NCBI GenBank assembly: GCA_045639325.1
Contig: JAZUCU010000048.1
Coordinates: 130,939 to 194,938, forward strand
Origin: RGIG8244 sp045639325
GTDB taxonomy: Bacteria; Verrucomicrobiota; Lentisphaeria; Victivallales; UBA1829
Reading direction: 5' to 3'
DNA length: 64,000 nucleotides
Positions 16,670-24,814 of this stretch are shown piece after piece. The position numbers and the translations under genes are program-made. The notes under the pieces are model-generated. The model saw nothing but the letters and a program-made list of their open reading frames with translations. It was not told where the DNA came from and searched no databases. The stretch's first letter is position 1. The number at the start of each line of letters is the position of its first letter.

Positions 16670-17368
16670 ATGCACACAAAAACATCAAACAATCGTTGGT
16701 TCTCTTCCGTTAAAGGCAGCAGAAATTTCACATTGATCGAATTACTCGTTGTGATTGCCATCATTGCGATTCTTGCAGGGATGTTATTGCCTGCATTGGG
16801 CAAGGTTCGTGCTACAAGCAGAACGGCATCCTGCACAAATTCTTTCAAACAATTGCATCTGGTTGACCTGGTGTATGCAGGGAACTATGACGGTTTCGGT
16901 ATGCCTTACAGTCTTTGTGCTCCCGGTGTCTCCGGCAACAAGATTTTCTGCGATGTATTGTTGAGACAGGGCGGTAATGCTACAACGATTGCGAATTATC
17001 TGGGCTTCCCGATTTTCAAAAAACCTTTCTGCGCCGAAGGTCGTGAAAATGAAGGCGATTTGAAGAAAGATCCGTATCGTGGTACGAATAACGGTGATAT
17101 TGGGATCAACGGCTGTTTCCACAAAGGTTATTACGAGTATTCTTCAAACGCTAAATACACAATCCGGAGACTTGAAAAAATTGTGAAACCCTCTCTGATT
17201 TTCCACTTTGGCGATACGTACGAGTACAATGTCAATTATATCACTTATCTGCAGTTCCGGCATAACCTCCGTACTACAGTGCTTTTCTATGATGGCCATG
17301 TGGAATTGTGCAAGCCCGCCCAGTTGGCAGACAAAAACGTGTGGGCCAGCGGCTTTGGAAACAATTAA
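16670..17368 (+). CDS. Type II pseudopilin-like protein with H-X9-DG motif
   Basis: A 232-residue protein. About 23 residues in, NFTLIELLVVIAIIAILAG begins the prepilin-like hydrophobic helix, including the Glu at position 5 after the presumed cleavage point; the residue before Phe is Asn, not Gly. The exported globular part ends in RHNLRTTVLFYDGHV, where His and the Asp-Gly pair are nine residues apart, as in the H-X9-DG domain known from Lentisphaerota, Verrucomicrobiota and Planctomycetota. The ATG at 16670 has AGAAAGG eight bases before it. It lies between the M14 peptidase and the lyase genes. A minor pilin or surface display role is likely by family; specific function is unknown. Confidence 0.85.
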   Translation: MHTKTSNNRWFSSVKGSRNFTLIELLVVIAIIAILAGMLLPALGKVRATSRTASCTNSFKQLHLVDLVYAGNYDGFGMPYSLCAPGVSGNKIFCDVLLRQGGNATTIANYLGFPIFKKPFCAEGRENEGDLKKDPYRGTNNGDIGINGCFHKGYYEYSSNAKYTIRRLEKIVKPSLIFHFGDTYEYNVNYITYLQFRHNLRTTVLFYDGHVELCKPAQLADKNVWASGFGNN

Positions 17369-17407
17369 GGTTACTGTAAAAAAACATCATCAGAGGTTGT
17401 GCAGTTT

Positions 17408-20400
17408 ATGAAAAGAAGTTTATTGCTGCTCGGACTGGTTCCAGTGATGGCATTCGGGGCAGTGGTTAAAAATCCGGATGCCAATACGCTTTGTTGGGAA
17501 AATGCCAAACCTGTAAAATTCGAAGAAAAAGGAATTGACGGCTGGTGTGTAAAAGGCGGCTTGAAAGCGACACCTGTCCCCGGTGGATTGGAAATTGATT
17601 CACTCGGCAAAAAAGGTTCGTTTGAAATCATGCTTCCTGTCTCCAAGGATTATCCTTATATCGAGTTCGATTTGGAGATCCTGGAAAAAGGTAAAACATT
17701 CACTCTGATGAGCTGGATGTTCCCGAAAGGGAATGCCTTCTATTGGAATCGTGACAGTGAAAGCGGCTATTACGTTCAGGATCTTTATGAAAATGCTCCG
17801 AAAATGGAGAAAAAAGGCTCCTGCCGTTATCAGTTCCGTATTGCTGATGGCAAAATTCGCGTGAAGAATCTCCGCATTGTCAAACAGCCGCGCATCACGC
17901 TGATCATGAAAAGCAACTTCTTTTCCGGACGGAAGTATTTGGGCGAAGATGCCTTGCTGAATACAACGGTCCGCAGTTCTCTGAAAGCAAAAGGCCCCGT
18001 GCAGTTGCGATTCATCGACAGTGTCCGTCGGCGTATACTCCGGTATAATTTTTCCGGTGATATGCTGCTGGAACCTGTCCACGGAAAAGCAAATGAATAT
18101 TGCCGGGAAGAGGAAGTTCTGAGTTTGTCCAATGATGACATTTCCAAAGGTTATGTCATGATTGAAATCAAAGGTTTCGGTCAGAAAGTATTCACCTGGT
18201 TGTGTTATGCTTGGAAAGCTCCGGCAAAATTCAACTACGATAAACCTTTGGCGGATAATCTTGACTGGATCAAGGATTTGCGCACGGATCACCCGCGTAT
18301 TTTCATCAACAAAGATACGCTGCCGAAAGTGAAAGCATGGGCGGAAAAGATCGGTACGAAACAACTCTTTGCCGATGCTGAGAATTTTGAGCTGAATCCG
18401 GAAAAAACAATTAAAACTCACGGCTATGTCGGGGAAAAACGCCCGTATTCCACTCAGCCGGTGATGATTGCAAACTTGTATGAAGAAGAAGCTCTCACCT
18501 GCGCTTTGGCATATCTGCTTTCCGGCGATAAGAAACATGCGGATAAAGCCTGGACTTTCCTGGATCATAACCTTTCCGTATATCAGGATTGCGCACAAAA
18601 ACGTACCGCTGTCAGCTGGTATGGTATCGGCCGTATTCAGAATATGGCTGCCCTTGACTGGGTCTGGAACAGTGATGTTGCCCGTGCAAAAAAATACCTG
18701 AAAGAATTTGTGGATGTCAATATTAAATTTGTCCGTCACGGCTGGTGGGGGCCGTTCTACCGGGTGAATGGCGGCAGAGGGAGAACATCCGGCTTTTACG
18801 GTGATTCCAACAACGAGCTGTTTATGGGGATCCTTGCGTACAACGAAGGTGTTTGTGATGCGCTGGCCATGGATATGCTCAAAGAAGGTTACAAAAAATA
18901 TCGGGAATGTCTGAATTACCGGGATACCACATCGGAAGATGACGGGATGTTGTCTTCTTCTTCCATCGGCTATTCCAGCGGACAGTATCCCTGGGCGAGT
19001 TATGACTTTCTTTTTCTGTGGCGTGCGATGTTCAAAAATCCGGTTCAGCTGCCGTATTTCACTCATCTGATGTATCTTTCTGAATGGTTCCAATGGAACA
19101 TGCTTCCCGGCAAAGGAAAAATCAAGATCCGGGATTACGGATACAGCGATCATGCCCGTACCACGATGTCCTTGCCCGGAATCGGCGGTCATTTGTATAC
19201 GATTATCGGTGCTTATTGCGAACAGTATCCGGCGGCATCCGCCCGGATCGCAGATGCCATTGTCAAGATGGATGGCAAATATAAGCCGGACATTTACAAA
19301 GAAAAGAAACGGATTTACAAACGGAAAAAAGCACCACGTTATTATTGGGGCTTCTACCGGAAATATCTTGCATACGGCATGGATAAAATTGTGCCTGCCG
19401 GCGAAAAACAGGCAACGGAGAAAGCCAATGCCCGTCATTTCCGGCCCGGTGGTATGATTTTCATGCGCAGCGGCCCGGATAAAAATGCCACCCATGCATT
19501 GTTCGTTGCCGGCTGCAATGTGAGCGCACACAATACACGCGGGGATGAAAATCACTTTACCATTTTCAAAAATGGATATCTTGCCATTGACTCCGGTTAC
19601 CGTTTTGATGCATGGCCCGGTTCCCTGAAGTATTCCACCAGTTCCCAGGCGCATAATACCATGTTGATCCATGATCCTTCCGAACGGTTCGAAGGGGATA
19701 AAGCAAACTGTGAAACGATGATGATCGTGAATAAACATATCTGGAAAGATGCGGAATCCCAGGCCCTTTATAAACTGCAGCGTCCTCATTATGCCGATGC
19801 CGATGGCGGACAGTGCGAAAGTATGGGCGGCAAATGCGGTGCATTCTTTACTGGCGACTATTACAGTTATGCGCTCGGCGATGCAACTGCCGTTTATTCC
19901 GCAAAGAAATGCCGGGAATTCACCCGTCAGTTCGTTCATATCCAGCCGGATGTGTTTGTTGTCTTTGACCGTGTGGAATCCACCAATCCCACTTTCAAGA
20001 AAGAATGGTTGCTCCACTTCCTCGAAGAACCGGTCGTTAACGGCAATGTGACTACGGCAAAAGTCTCTGATGAAGGCGGTATTCTCCGTTGTACAACCCT
20101 GCTTCCGGTGAATGGCGTGATTACAAAAATCGGCGGTCCGGGAAAAGAATTCATGGGGACAAATGTCAACTGGACGATTCGCAAGAAGGAGTTGGCAAAG
20201 GTGCAATACGGCGGCAAATGGCGTATCAATCTTTCCCCTGCCAAAGCGTCAGAACGGGATTACTTCCTCAATGTGATCGATGTCGGCGCAAATCCGGTGA
20301 AAGATATCCGCCTTACGGAAGACGATAGCACCGCCACAGTGACATTCACTACTGCGCAAGGCAGAAAAGTCACTGCAACCTTCATCAAAAAAGGTACTCC

Positions 20401-20494
20401 GGGCGGAAAGATCCGCATAGAAGAAAACGGAAAAGTCCTTTGCGATGAAGCATTGAGAAAGGATATTCAGCCTCAGTCCGGCTTCCTTTACTGA
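17408..20494 (+). CDS. Secreted heparinase II/III-family polysaccharide lyase
   Basis: A 1028-residue exported protein starting at the ATG at 17408 (AGAGG eleven bases upstream), with signal peptide MKRSLLLLGLVPVMAFGA. Residues about 20-280 are beta-rich and unassigned. About 285-640 is a helical toroid as in uronate lyases (SWYGIGRIQNMAALDWVW). About 675-880 is the heparinase II/III beta domain, with NTRGDENHFTIFKNGY near residue 705 carrying the conserved catalytic/metal-binding region and SQAHNTMLIHD nearby. The family breaks uronate-containing polysaccharides such as heparan, alginate or ulvan by beta-elimination. The operon context with a pseudopilin matches other loci in this window. 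The substrate is not decided by the sequence. Confidence 0.85.
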   Translation: MKRSLLLLGLVPVMAFGAVVKNPDANTLCWENAKPVKFEEKGIDGWCVKGGLKATPVPGGLEIDSLGKKGSFEIMLPVSKDYPYIEFDLEILEKGKTFTLMSWMFPKGNAFYWNRDSESGYYVQDLYENAPKMEKKGSCRYQFRIADGKIRVKNLRIVKQPRITLIMKSNFFSGRKYLGEDALLNTTVRSSLKAKGPVQLRFIDSVRRRILRYNFSGDMLLEPVHGKANEYCREEEVLSLSNDDISKGYVMIEIKGFGQKVFTWLCYAWKAPAKFNYDKPLADNLDWIKDLRTDHPRIFINKDTLPKVKAWAEKIGTKQLFADAENFELNPEKTIKTHGYVGEKRPYSTQPVMIANLYEEEALTCALAYLLSGDKKHADKAWTFLDHNLSVYQDCAQKRTAVSWYGIGRIQNMAALDWVWNSDVARAKKYLKEFVDVNIKFVRHGWWGPFYRVNGGRGRTSGFYGDSNNELFMGILAYNEGVCDALAMDMLKEGYKKYRECLNYRDTTSEDDGMLSSSSIGYSSGQYPWASYDFLFLWRAMFKNPVQLPYFTHLMYLSEWFQWNMLPGKGKIKIRDYGYSDHARTTMSLPGIGGHLYTIIGAYCEQYPAASARIADAIVKMDGKYKPDIYKEKKRIYKRKKAPRYYWGFYRKYLAYGMDKIVPAGEKQATEKANARHFRPGGMIFMRSGPDKNATHALFVAGCNVSAHNTRGDENHFTIFKNGYLAIDSGYRFDAWPGSLKYSTSSQAHNTMLIHDPSERFEGDKANCETMMIVNKHIWKDAESQALYKLQRPHYADADGGQCESMGGKCGAFFTGDYYSYALGDATAVYSAKKCREFTRQFVHIQPDVFVVFDRVESTNPTFKKEWLLHFLEEPVVNGNVTTAKVSDEGGILRCTTLLPVNGVITKIGGPGKEFMGTNVNWTIRKKELAKVQYGGKWRINLSPAKASERDYFLNVIDVGANPVKDIRLTEDDSTATVTFTTAQGRKVTATFIKKGTPGGKIRIEENGKVLCDEALRKDIQPQSGFLY

Positions 20495-20507
20495 TCCGGA
20501 ATCGCTG

Positions 20508-20567
20508 AAAAAAAATAACGCCTCCGCATGCCGGTTTTATGAGAAATTGGCATACGGAGGCTGTTTT
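20508..20567. terminator. Bidirectional intrinsic terminator
   Basis: GCCTCCG-C-ATGCC (20520-20532) pairs with GGCAT-A-CGGAGGC (20549-20561), one mismatch; A-run on the left and TGTTTTG on the right. It sits between convergent lyase and aldo/keto reductase genes. Confidence 0.8.
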
Positions 20568-20580
20568 GTATCTTGTTGCT

Positions 20581-21420
20581 TTATTTCAACGGTACGGTGC
20601 AGGGACGGCGGATGGGATACTGATCCAACAGCAGCCGGTCTTCCGGTTCCAGAGTGATATCAAGGGATGCCAGAGTTTCCTGCAGATGGGCAGGGTTTTT
20701 CATGGCAGTAATGGCGGCGATGTCGTCATGATTCAAAATCCATGCCAACGCCAATTGAGCAAAAGAGATTCCATATTTGCGGCAAAGCTGCTTTGTGGTT
20801 TCTGTTTCTTCCAGATCCCGGAGAGGACGCCACGCCTGAAGAATGACGTTGTTCTCCTGACAGAATGTGTACAGTTCCTCCATTGCATCCCGCACCGCCA
20901 GATTGCAATGAACCTGATTGAGCAGAATCGGCGCATCCGAACATGCCATGGCACGCTTGAGACGTTCCGCCGAAAAATTGCTGACCCCGATATGCCGGAC
21001 CATGCCCTGATCGACCAGTTCATTCATGGCGCCGATGGTTTCTTCCAGCGGAACGGATTCTTCCACCTGATGATAAAGGTAGCAGTCCAGATAATCGGTT
21101 TTCAAACGCTTGAGGGACCGTTCTGCGGCACGGAGAACGTCATCTCTGCGGAGATGAGTTTTCCAGACTTTTGAAATCAGGAAGAGTTTCTGCCGATCCC
21201 AACCGGCGATGGCTTCCCCCACCAGTTCTTCTGCATGACCATTGGCGTAATATTCTGCAGTGTCGATGAGGTCGAAGCCACATTGAAGTCCTTGTTGCAA
21301 GACTGCGATCTGTGCGGCATCGTCATTGTTGGGATCCTGTTCGGTACGCCCGCCGAAACACCAGGTTCCCATACCGAGCATGGGAAACGTTTGATTTTTT
21401 CCGATATTCTTATATTTCAT
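20581..21420 (-). CDS. Aldo/keto reductase
   Basis: A 279-residue NADPH-dependent reductase with an (alpha/beta)8 barrel. The catalytic tetrad is visible as Asp and Tyr in DTAEYYANG (about residues 53-61), Lys in ISKVW (about 83) and His in YLYHQ (about 117). GVSNFSAERLK and LLNQVHCNL are the usual family segments. It reduces carbonyl groups of sugars or small aldehydes in the cytoplasm. GGAG precedes the ATG. The gene follows the AraC regulator after 25 bases in the same direction, so regulator and reductase are likely one operon serving the same sugar as the divergent GH2 locus. Confidence 0.9.
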   Translation of the reverse strand: MKYKNIGKNQTFPMLGMGTWCFGGRTEQDPNNDDAAQIAVLQQGLQCGFDLIDTAEYYANGHAEELVGEAIAGWDRQKLFLISKVWKTHLRRDDVLRAAERSLKRLKTDYLDCYLYHQVEESVPLEETIGAMNELVDQGMVRHIGVSNFSAERLKRAMACSDAPILLNQVHCNLAVRDAMEELYTFCQENNVILQAWRPLRDLEETETTKQLCRKYGISFAQLALAWILNHDDIAAITAMKNPAHLQETLASLDITLEPEDRLLLDQYPIRRPCTVPLK

Positions 21421-21445
21421 AGATCAACTCCATTGTTTTGTGTTT

Positions 21446-22285
21446 TTATGATTTTCTTTTTCCATTTGAGGTGAAAAGAGAATATTTCTTTCTGAAATCC
21501 GTCGGGGTGACGCCTAACCGTGCCATAAAGACTTTTGCAAAATAATTGGCATTGCGGAATCCACATTCCCGTGCAACATCCCGGATGCTGAAGTCCGTTT
21601 CTTTCAATATGGACATGGCGTGTTTGACCCGGCAGGAAATAATATAATTGGAAATATTTTCGCCATAGACGTTATGAAATGCCCGGCTCAGACTGCCGCG
21701 ATGCATGCCGATATCCGCCGCCAGTGCTTCCACATTGAGTTCCGGATCGCTGAAATTGAGATCGATCTGATTTTTCAGGTAATCCATGCCCCGGTTTTCC
21801 TGCGTTACACTGCGTTTCTGATGCAGCGAACAAAGAGAGATAATCCGGAACGCTGTGGCAAGTGCCATGATCCGGTGTTCCCGCGTGTGTACATTGAAGT
21901 CGGAACCCAGGTGATCGAACAGATGAACGGGGCAGCTTCCCGCCCGGTTCAACCCCGGTTTGATGTTCAGAATACGGAAAAACGTTGCCGCATCGTTGCC
22001 GTCGACCGTCAGCCAGCAGTAATGGAAGGTATCAACGGGGTAATAGTCGTGGCGTGTTCCGGGTGGATAATACCAGACATAGCCGGGTTTGACGATTTCG
22101 CTGTGTCCGTCCAGATTGAAACAAGCCCGTCCGGAAACCGGCCAGAACAGCTCACCGAAATTTACGGTTCGGATAGCTTCCCGGTCCGGCGGGACAAGTG
22201 TAAAATTCCCGCAGCTGCGGAGGAGCAATTCTTTGGAGGATTCGATTCCCCAGAAGAAACATAAAGTTCTGGAACTTTCAGTCAT
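21446..22285 (-). CDS. AraC family transcriptional regulator
   Basis: A 279-residue regulator started at the ATG at 22285, where the protein begins MTESSRTLCFFWG; a longer frame upstream to 22369 codes for a hydrophobic run that is unlikely to be real. Residues about 25-150 form an AraC-type cupin sugar-binding domain (VKPGYVWYYPPGTRHDYYP). The C-terminal 100 residues are the double helix-turn-helix, with DVARECGFRNANYFAKVF and the closing TPTDFRKKY. It is divergent from the GH2-pseudopilin-GH71/99-like operon, a probable target, and is co-transcribed with the aldo/keto reductase. Confidence 0.9.
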   Translation of the reverse strand: MTESSRTLCFFWGIESSKELLLRSCGNFTLVPPDREAIRTVNFGELFWPVSGRACFNLDGHSEIVKPGYVWYYPPGTRHDYYPVDTFHYCWLTVDGNDAATFFRILNIKPGLNRAGSCPVHLFDHLGSDFNVHTREHRIMALATAFRIISLCSLHQKRSVTQENRGMDYLKNQIDLNFSDPELNVEALAADIGMHRGSLSRAFHNVYGENISNYIISCRVKHAMSILKETDFSIRDVARECGFRNANYFAKVFMARLGVTPTDFRKKYSLFTSNGKRKS

Positions 22286-22319
22286 AACAAAATCACCCGT
22301 AAGTGTTACAATTTTACCC

Positions 22320-22348
22320 TTGCAAATAAAAATAAGACATATTATATT
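22320..22348 (+). promoter_or_regulatory. Possible promoter of the GH2 operon
   Basis: TTGCAA (22320-22325), 17-base spacer, TATATT (22343-22348). The presumed start near 22355 coincides with that of the opposing araC promoter, so the two could interfere. Confidence 0.4.
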
Positions 22349-22359
22349 ATCCTTAACAT

Positions 22360-22388
22360 AATATAGCACACAGAATTTATGATGTCAA
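22360..22388 (-). promoter_or_regulatory. Promoter of the araC-aldo/keto reductase operon
   Basis: On the minus strand, perfect TTGACA (22388-22383), 17-base spacer ending in TGC, TATATT (22365-22360): an extended -10 promoter about 75 bases before the ATG. Confidence 0.65.
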
Positions 22389-22460
22389 CACGCAAAATGC
22401 AGATGACGATATTATTCTGTGAAAAAAGATTATGACAGCAACGGAAGAAGGAATGTGCAA

Positions 22461-24074
22461 ATGAGACAGAAAAGTATTTTGAACGGAATTTGGAATTTTG
22501 CTTTTTGCGGGGAGGATAAACCGGCACCCGATATGGTTTGTTCACAGGTGCAGCCTGTCCCCGGATGCTTTGATTTAGTCGAGCCTCTTTGCGGAAAACG
22601 CGGCTATGCCATTTATACGCGCAAAGTCACTGCCGGTGGGAAAAATCTGTTGGAAATAGATGGCGCGGGGATTCGCGGCGAAGTTTATTGGGATGGTGTG
22701 TTGTTGGGCAAAATGCCTTATGCCTATATGGCGGAACAGTTTGTTTTTGATGCCGGGGAATACGGCGAGCACCAGCTCTCCATCGTGTTGGATAATCATC
22801 ACAACGAACAGTTTTACCCCACGTTTGACTTTTTCGGTTACGGCGGAATTTACGGGGATGTGACTCTGACTGCATTGCCGGAAAACCATCTTGAAAAATT
22901 GCGTATCACGACGGAAGATTATCAGACCGGAAAAATCCGGGTCCGCGCAGAACTTTCCGCAGTCATTGACCAGGAAGCGGAACTGCGTTTTGATACCGGA
23001 TATATCGTGAAAGATGCGTTCCAGCAGGGTAAACTGGATTGCACGTTGACTTTGCCCGATTACAAACTCTGGAGTCTGGAAACTCCGGCACTCCATACGC
23101 TGACCCTGACTTCCGGCGATGATATGCTGATTGAGACATTCGGGATCCGGGAATTCCGCACGGCAGGTCAGAAACTTCTGCTGAATGAGAAAGAAGTCAA
23201 AATCTACGGCGTGAACCGTCACGAAAGTTTTCCGACGGTCGGCGCCGCTGTTTCTCCGCAACAGATGGCAGCGGACTTGTATCTGTTGAAAGAAGCCGGA
23301 TTCAATTTTGTCCGCGGCAGTCATTATCCGCAGAGAAAGGCGATGCTGGAAATTTGCGACCGGATCGGCTTGCTTGTGTGGGAGGAATCCATCGGCTGGA
23401 ATATCAAAGCGCCGACACTGGCAGATCCGGCATTCGTTGCCACTCAGCTGGAACAAGTGGAACACATGACCTGGAACAGTTTCAACCATCCCTGTGTTGT
23501 GATTCGCGGATTCCTGAACGAAACAGACAGTCAGTTCCCGGAAACACGCCCGGTTATCAAGGCGCTTTACGACCGGATCCGTTCGATTGACCCGCACACG
23601 CCCATTTCTTTTTCCTCGAATAAATACGAGAAAGATTGCTGTACCGATCTGGTGGATATCGTCTCCATGAACCCGTATCCGGGCTGGTACGATGCCAATC
23701 CGAATACGATTTCCACGATAGATCAGATTGTTCCCACGCTGGAAAAACTTGCCGATGCCATGCCGGAAGACCGTCCGCTGATCATTTCCGAAATCGGTGC
23801 GGAAGCTCTTTACGGATTCCGTGATCCGCTCAAGACGTATTGGACAGAAGAATATCAGGCGGAACTTCTGAAGGAAGTCTTCCGTTATGTTTCCGAAAGT
23901 GAAAAATATGCGGGGGTAGCCGTCTGGCAGTTTGCCGATACCCGGTCTTATGTCAATACGCAGGAAATCTTCGGTCGTGCGCGCGGTTTTAACAACAAAG
24001 GTATGATTGATGAATACCGCCGCCCGAAACTTTCCTGGAATGCCATTTCCGAATTCTTAAAAAATCAGAAATAA
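22461..24074 (+). CDS. GH2-family beta-glycosidase (cytoplasmic)
   Basis: A 537-residue glycoside hydrolase family 2 enzyme. The ATG at 22461 follows GAAGGA by nine bases. The order is the usual jelly-roll sugar-binding domain (KSILNGIWNFAF at the start, FFGYGGIYGDV near residue 133), immunoglobulin-like domain, then TIM barrel (YGVNRHESFPTVG near 253). RGFLNETDS near 353 holds the acid/base Glu and ISEIGAEALYG near 443 the nucleophile. The protein is compact, without the extra C-terminal domains of LacZ, closer in size to beta-glucuronidases. It lacks a signal peptide and so should split imported oligosaccharides. It heads an operon with a pseudopilin and a large secreted enzyme. Confidence 0.9.
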   Translation: MRQKSILNGIWNFAFCGEDKPAPDMVCSQVQPVPGCFDLVEPLCGKRGYAIYTRKVTAGGKNLLEIDGAGIRGEVYWDGVLLGKMPYAYMAEQFVFDAGEYGEHQLSIVLDNHHNEQFYPTFDFFGYGGIYGDVTLTALPENHLEKLRITTEDYQTGKIRVRAELSAVIDQEAELRFDTGYIVKDAFQQGKLDCTLTLPDYKLWSLETPALHTLTLTSGDDMLIETFGIREFRTAGQKLLLNEKEVKIYGVNRHESFPTVGAAVSPQQMAADLYLLKEAGFNFVRGSHYPQRKAMLEICDRIGLLVWEESIGWNIKAPTLADPAFVATQLEQVEHMTWNSFNHPCVVIRGFLNETDSQFPETRPVIKALYDRIRSIDPHTPISFSSNKYEKDCCTDLVDIVSMNPYPGWYDANPNTISTIDQIVPTLEKLADAMPEDRPLIISEIGAEALYGFRDPLKTYWTEEYQAELLKEVFRYVSESEKYAGVAVWQFADTRSYVNTQEIFGRARGFNNKGMIDEYRRPKLSWNAISEFLKNQK

Positions 24075-24094
24075 TCAAACAAAGGAGATACAAA

Positions 24095-24796
24095 ATGAAA
24101 AAATCATCCCGTTTCACTCTCATCGAATTGCTGGTGGTTATTGCAATCATTGCTATTCTCGCAGCTATGTTGATGCCGGCACTGGGGAAAGTCAAAGGTC
24201 AGGGGCACAAAGCATTCTGTTCTTCCCAGCTGAAACAGCTTGGTGTATCCTACATGCTTTACCGTCAGACGTTTAATGATTATGGTCCGCGTTATGGCAA
24301 TAACCATTACAATGGTGCTACGAACGTAAACTGGAGTGCACTTATGTGGTCTGTGAAGCTGTTGAATAAAGAAAATATGATCTGCCCGGCAAAACCGTTC
24401 CACAGTGCGGATTCCAAAAATCCCGAGAAGGCACCTGATATTTACAGCGATTACGGTATTCCGTATGACGAAGGAACCATCGGCGATACCAAGCCCTACG
24501 GAAAATGCCCCAATCTCAGCAAAGTCCGTTATCCCTCTCTCCTGTTTAATGCCATGGATTCCCGCATGAGTTCCCAGACGCATACGGAACGAACCGGGCA
24601 TTACATTATTACCCGAATCAATCGCGGCGCAGCGGGCAGCGATTCTTACGGTTACCCGGATGCCCGCCATGATAAATCGACAAATATTCTTTATTTTGAT
24701 GGACATGTTAATAACGTAAAATGTGATTTCATCAATCCTTATGCAAAAATCGGGGATGCCACGAACTACCCGAAATACTGGTTTGTGCAACCGTAA
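24095..24796 (+). CDS. Type II pseudopilin-like protein with H-X9-DG motif
   Basis: A 233-residue protein with AAAGGAG seven to eight bases before the ATG. The prepilin-like helix starts at residue 7 (FTLIELLVVIAIIAILAA) after Arg rather than Gly. Near the end, RHDKSTNILYFDGHV has His and Asp-Gly exactly nine residues apart. It sits 20 bases after the GH2 gene and 18 bases before the large secreted gene. By family it is inserted in the inner membrane by its N-terminal helix and may be assembled into a pilus-like or type II secretion structure. It differs from the other pseudopilins in this window throughout its middle part, so each may be matched to its own locus. Confidence 0.85.
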   Translation: MKKSSRFTLIELLVVIAIIAILAAMLMPALGKVKGQGHKAFCSSQLKQLGVSYMLYRQTFNDYGPRYGNNHYNGATNVNWSALMWSVKLLNKENMICPAKPFHSADSKNPEKAPDIYSDYGIPYDEGTIGDTKPYGKCPNLSKVRYPSLLFNAMDSRMSSQTHTERTGHYIITRINRGAAGSDSYGYPDARHDKSTNILYFDGHVNNVKCDFINPYAKIGDATNYPKYWFVQP

Positions 24797-24814
24797 GAGA
24801 AAACAGGTCCGGAT

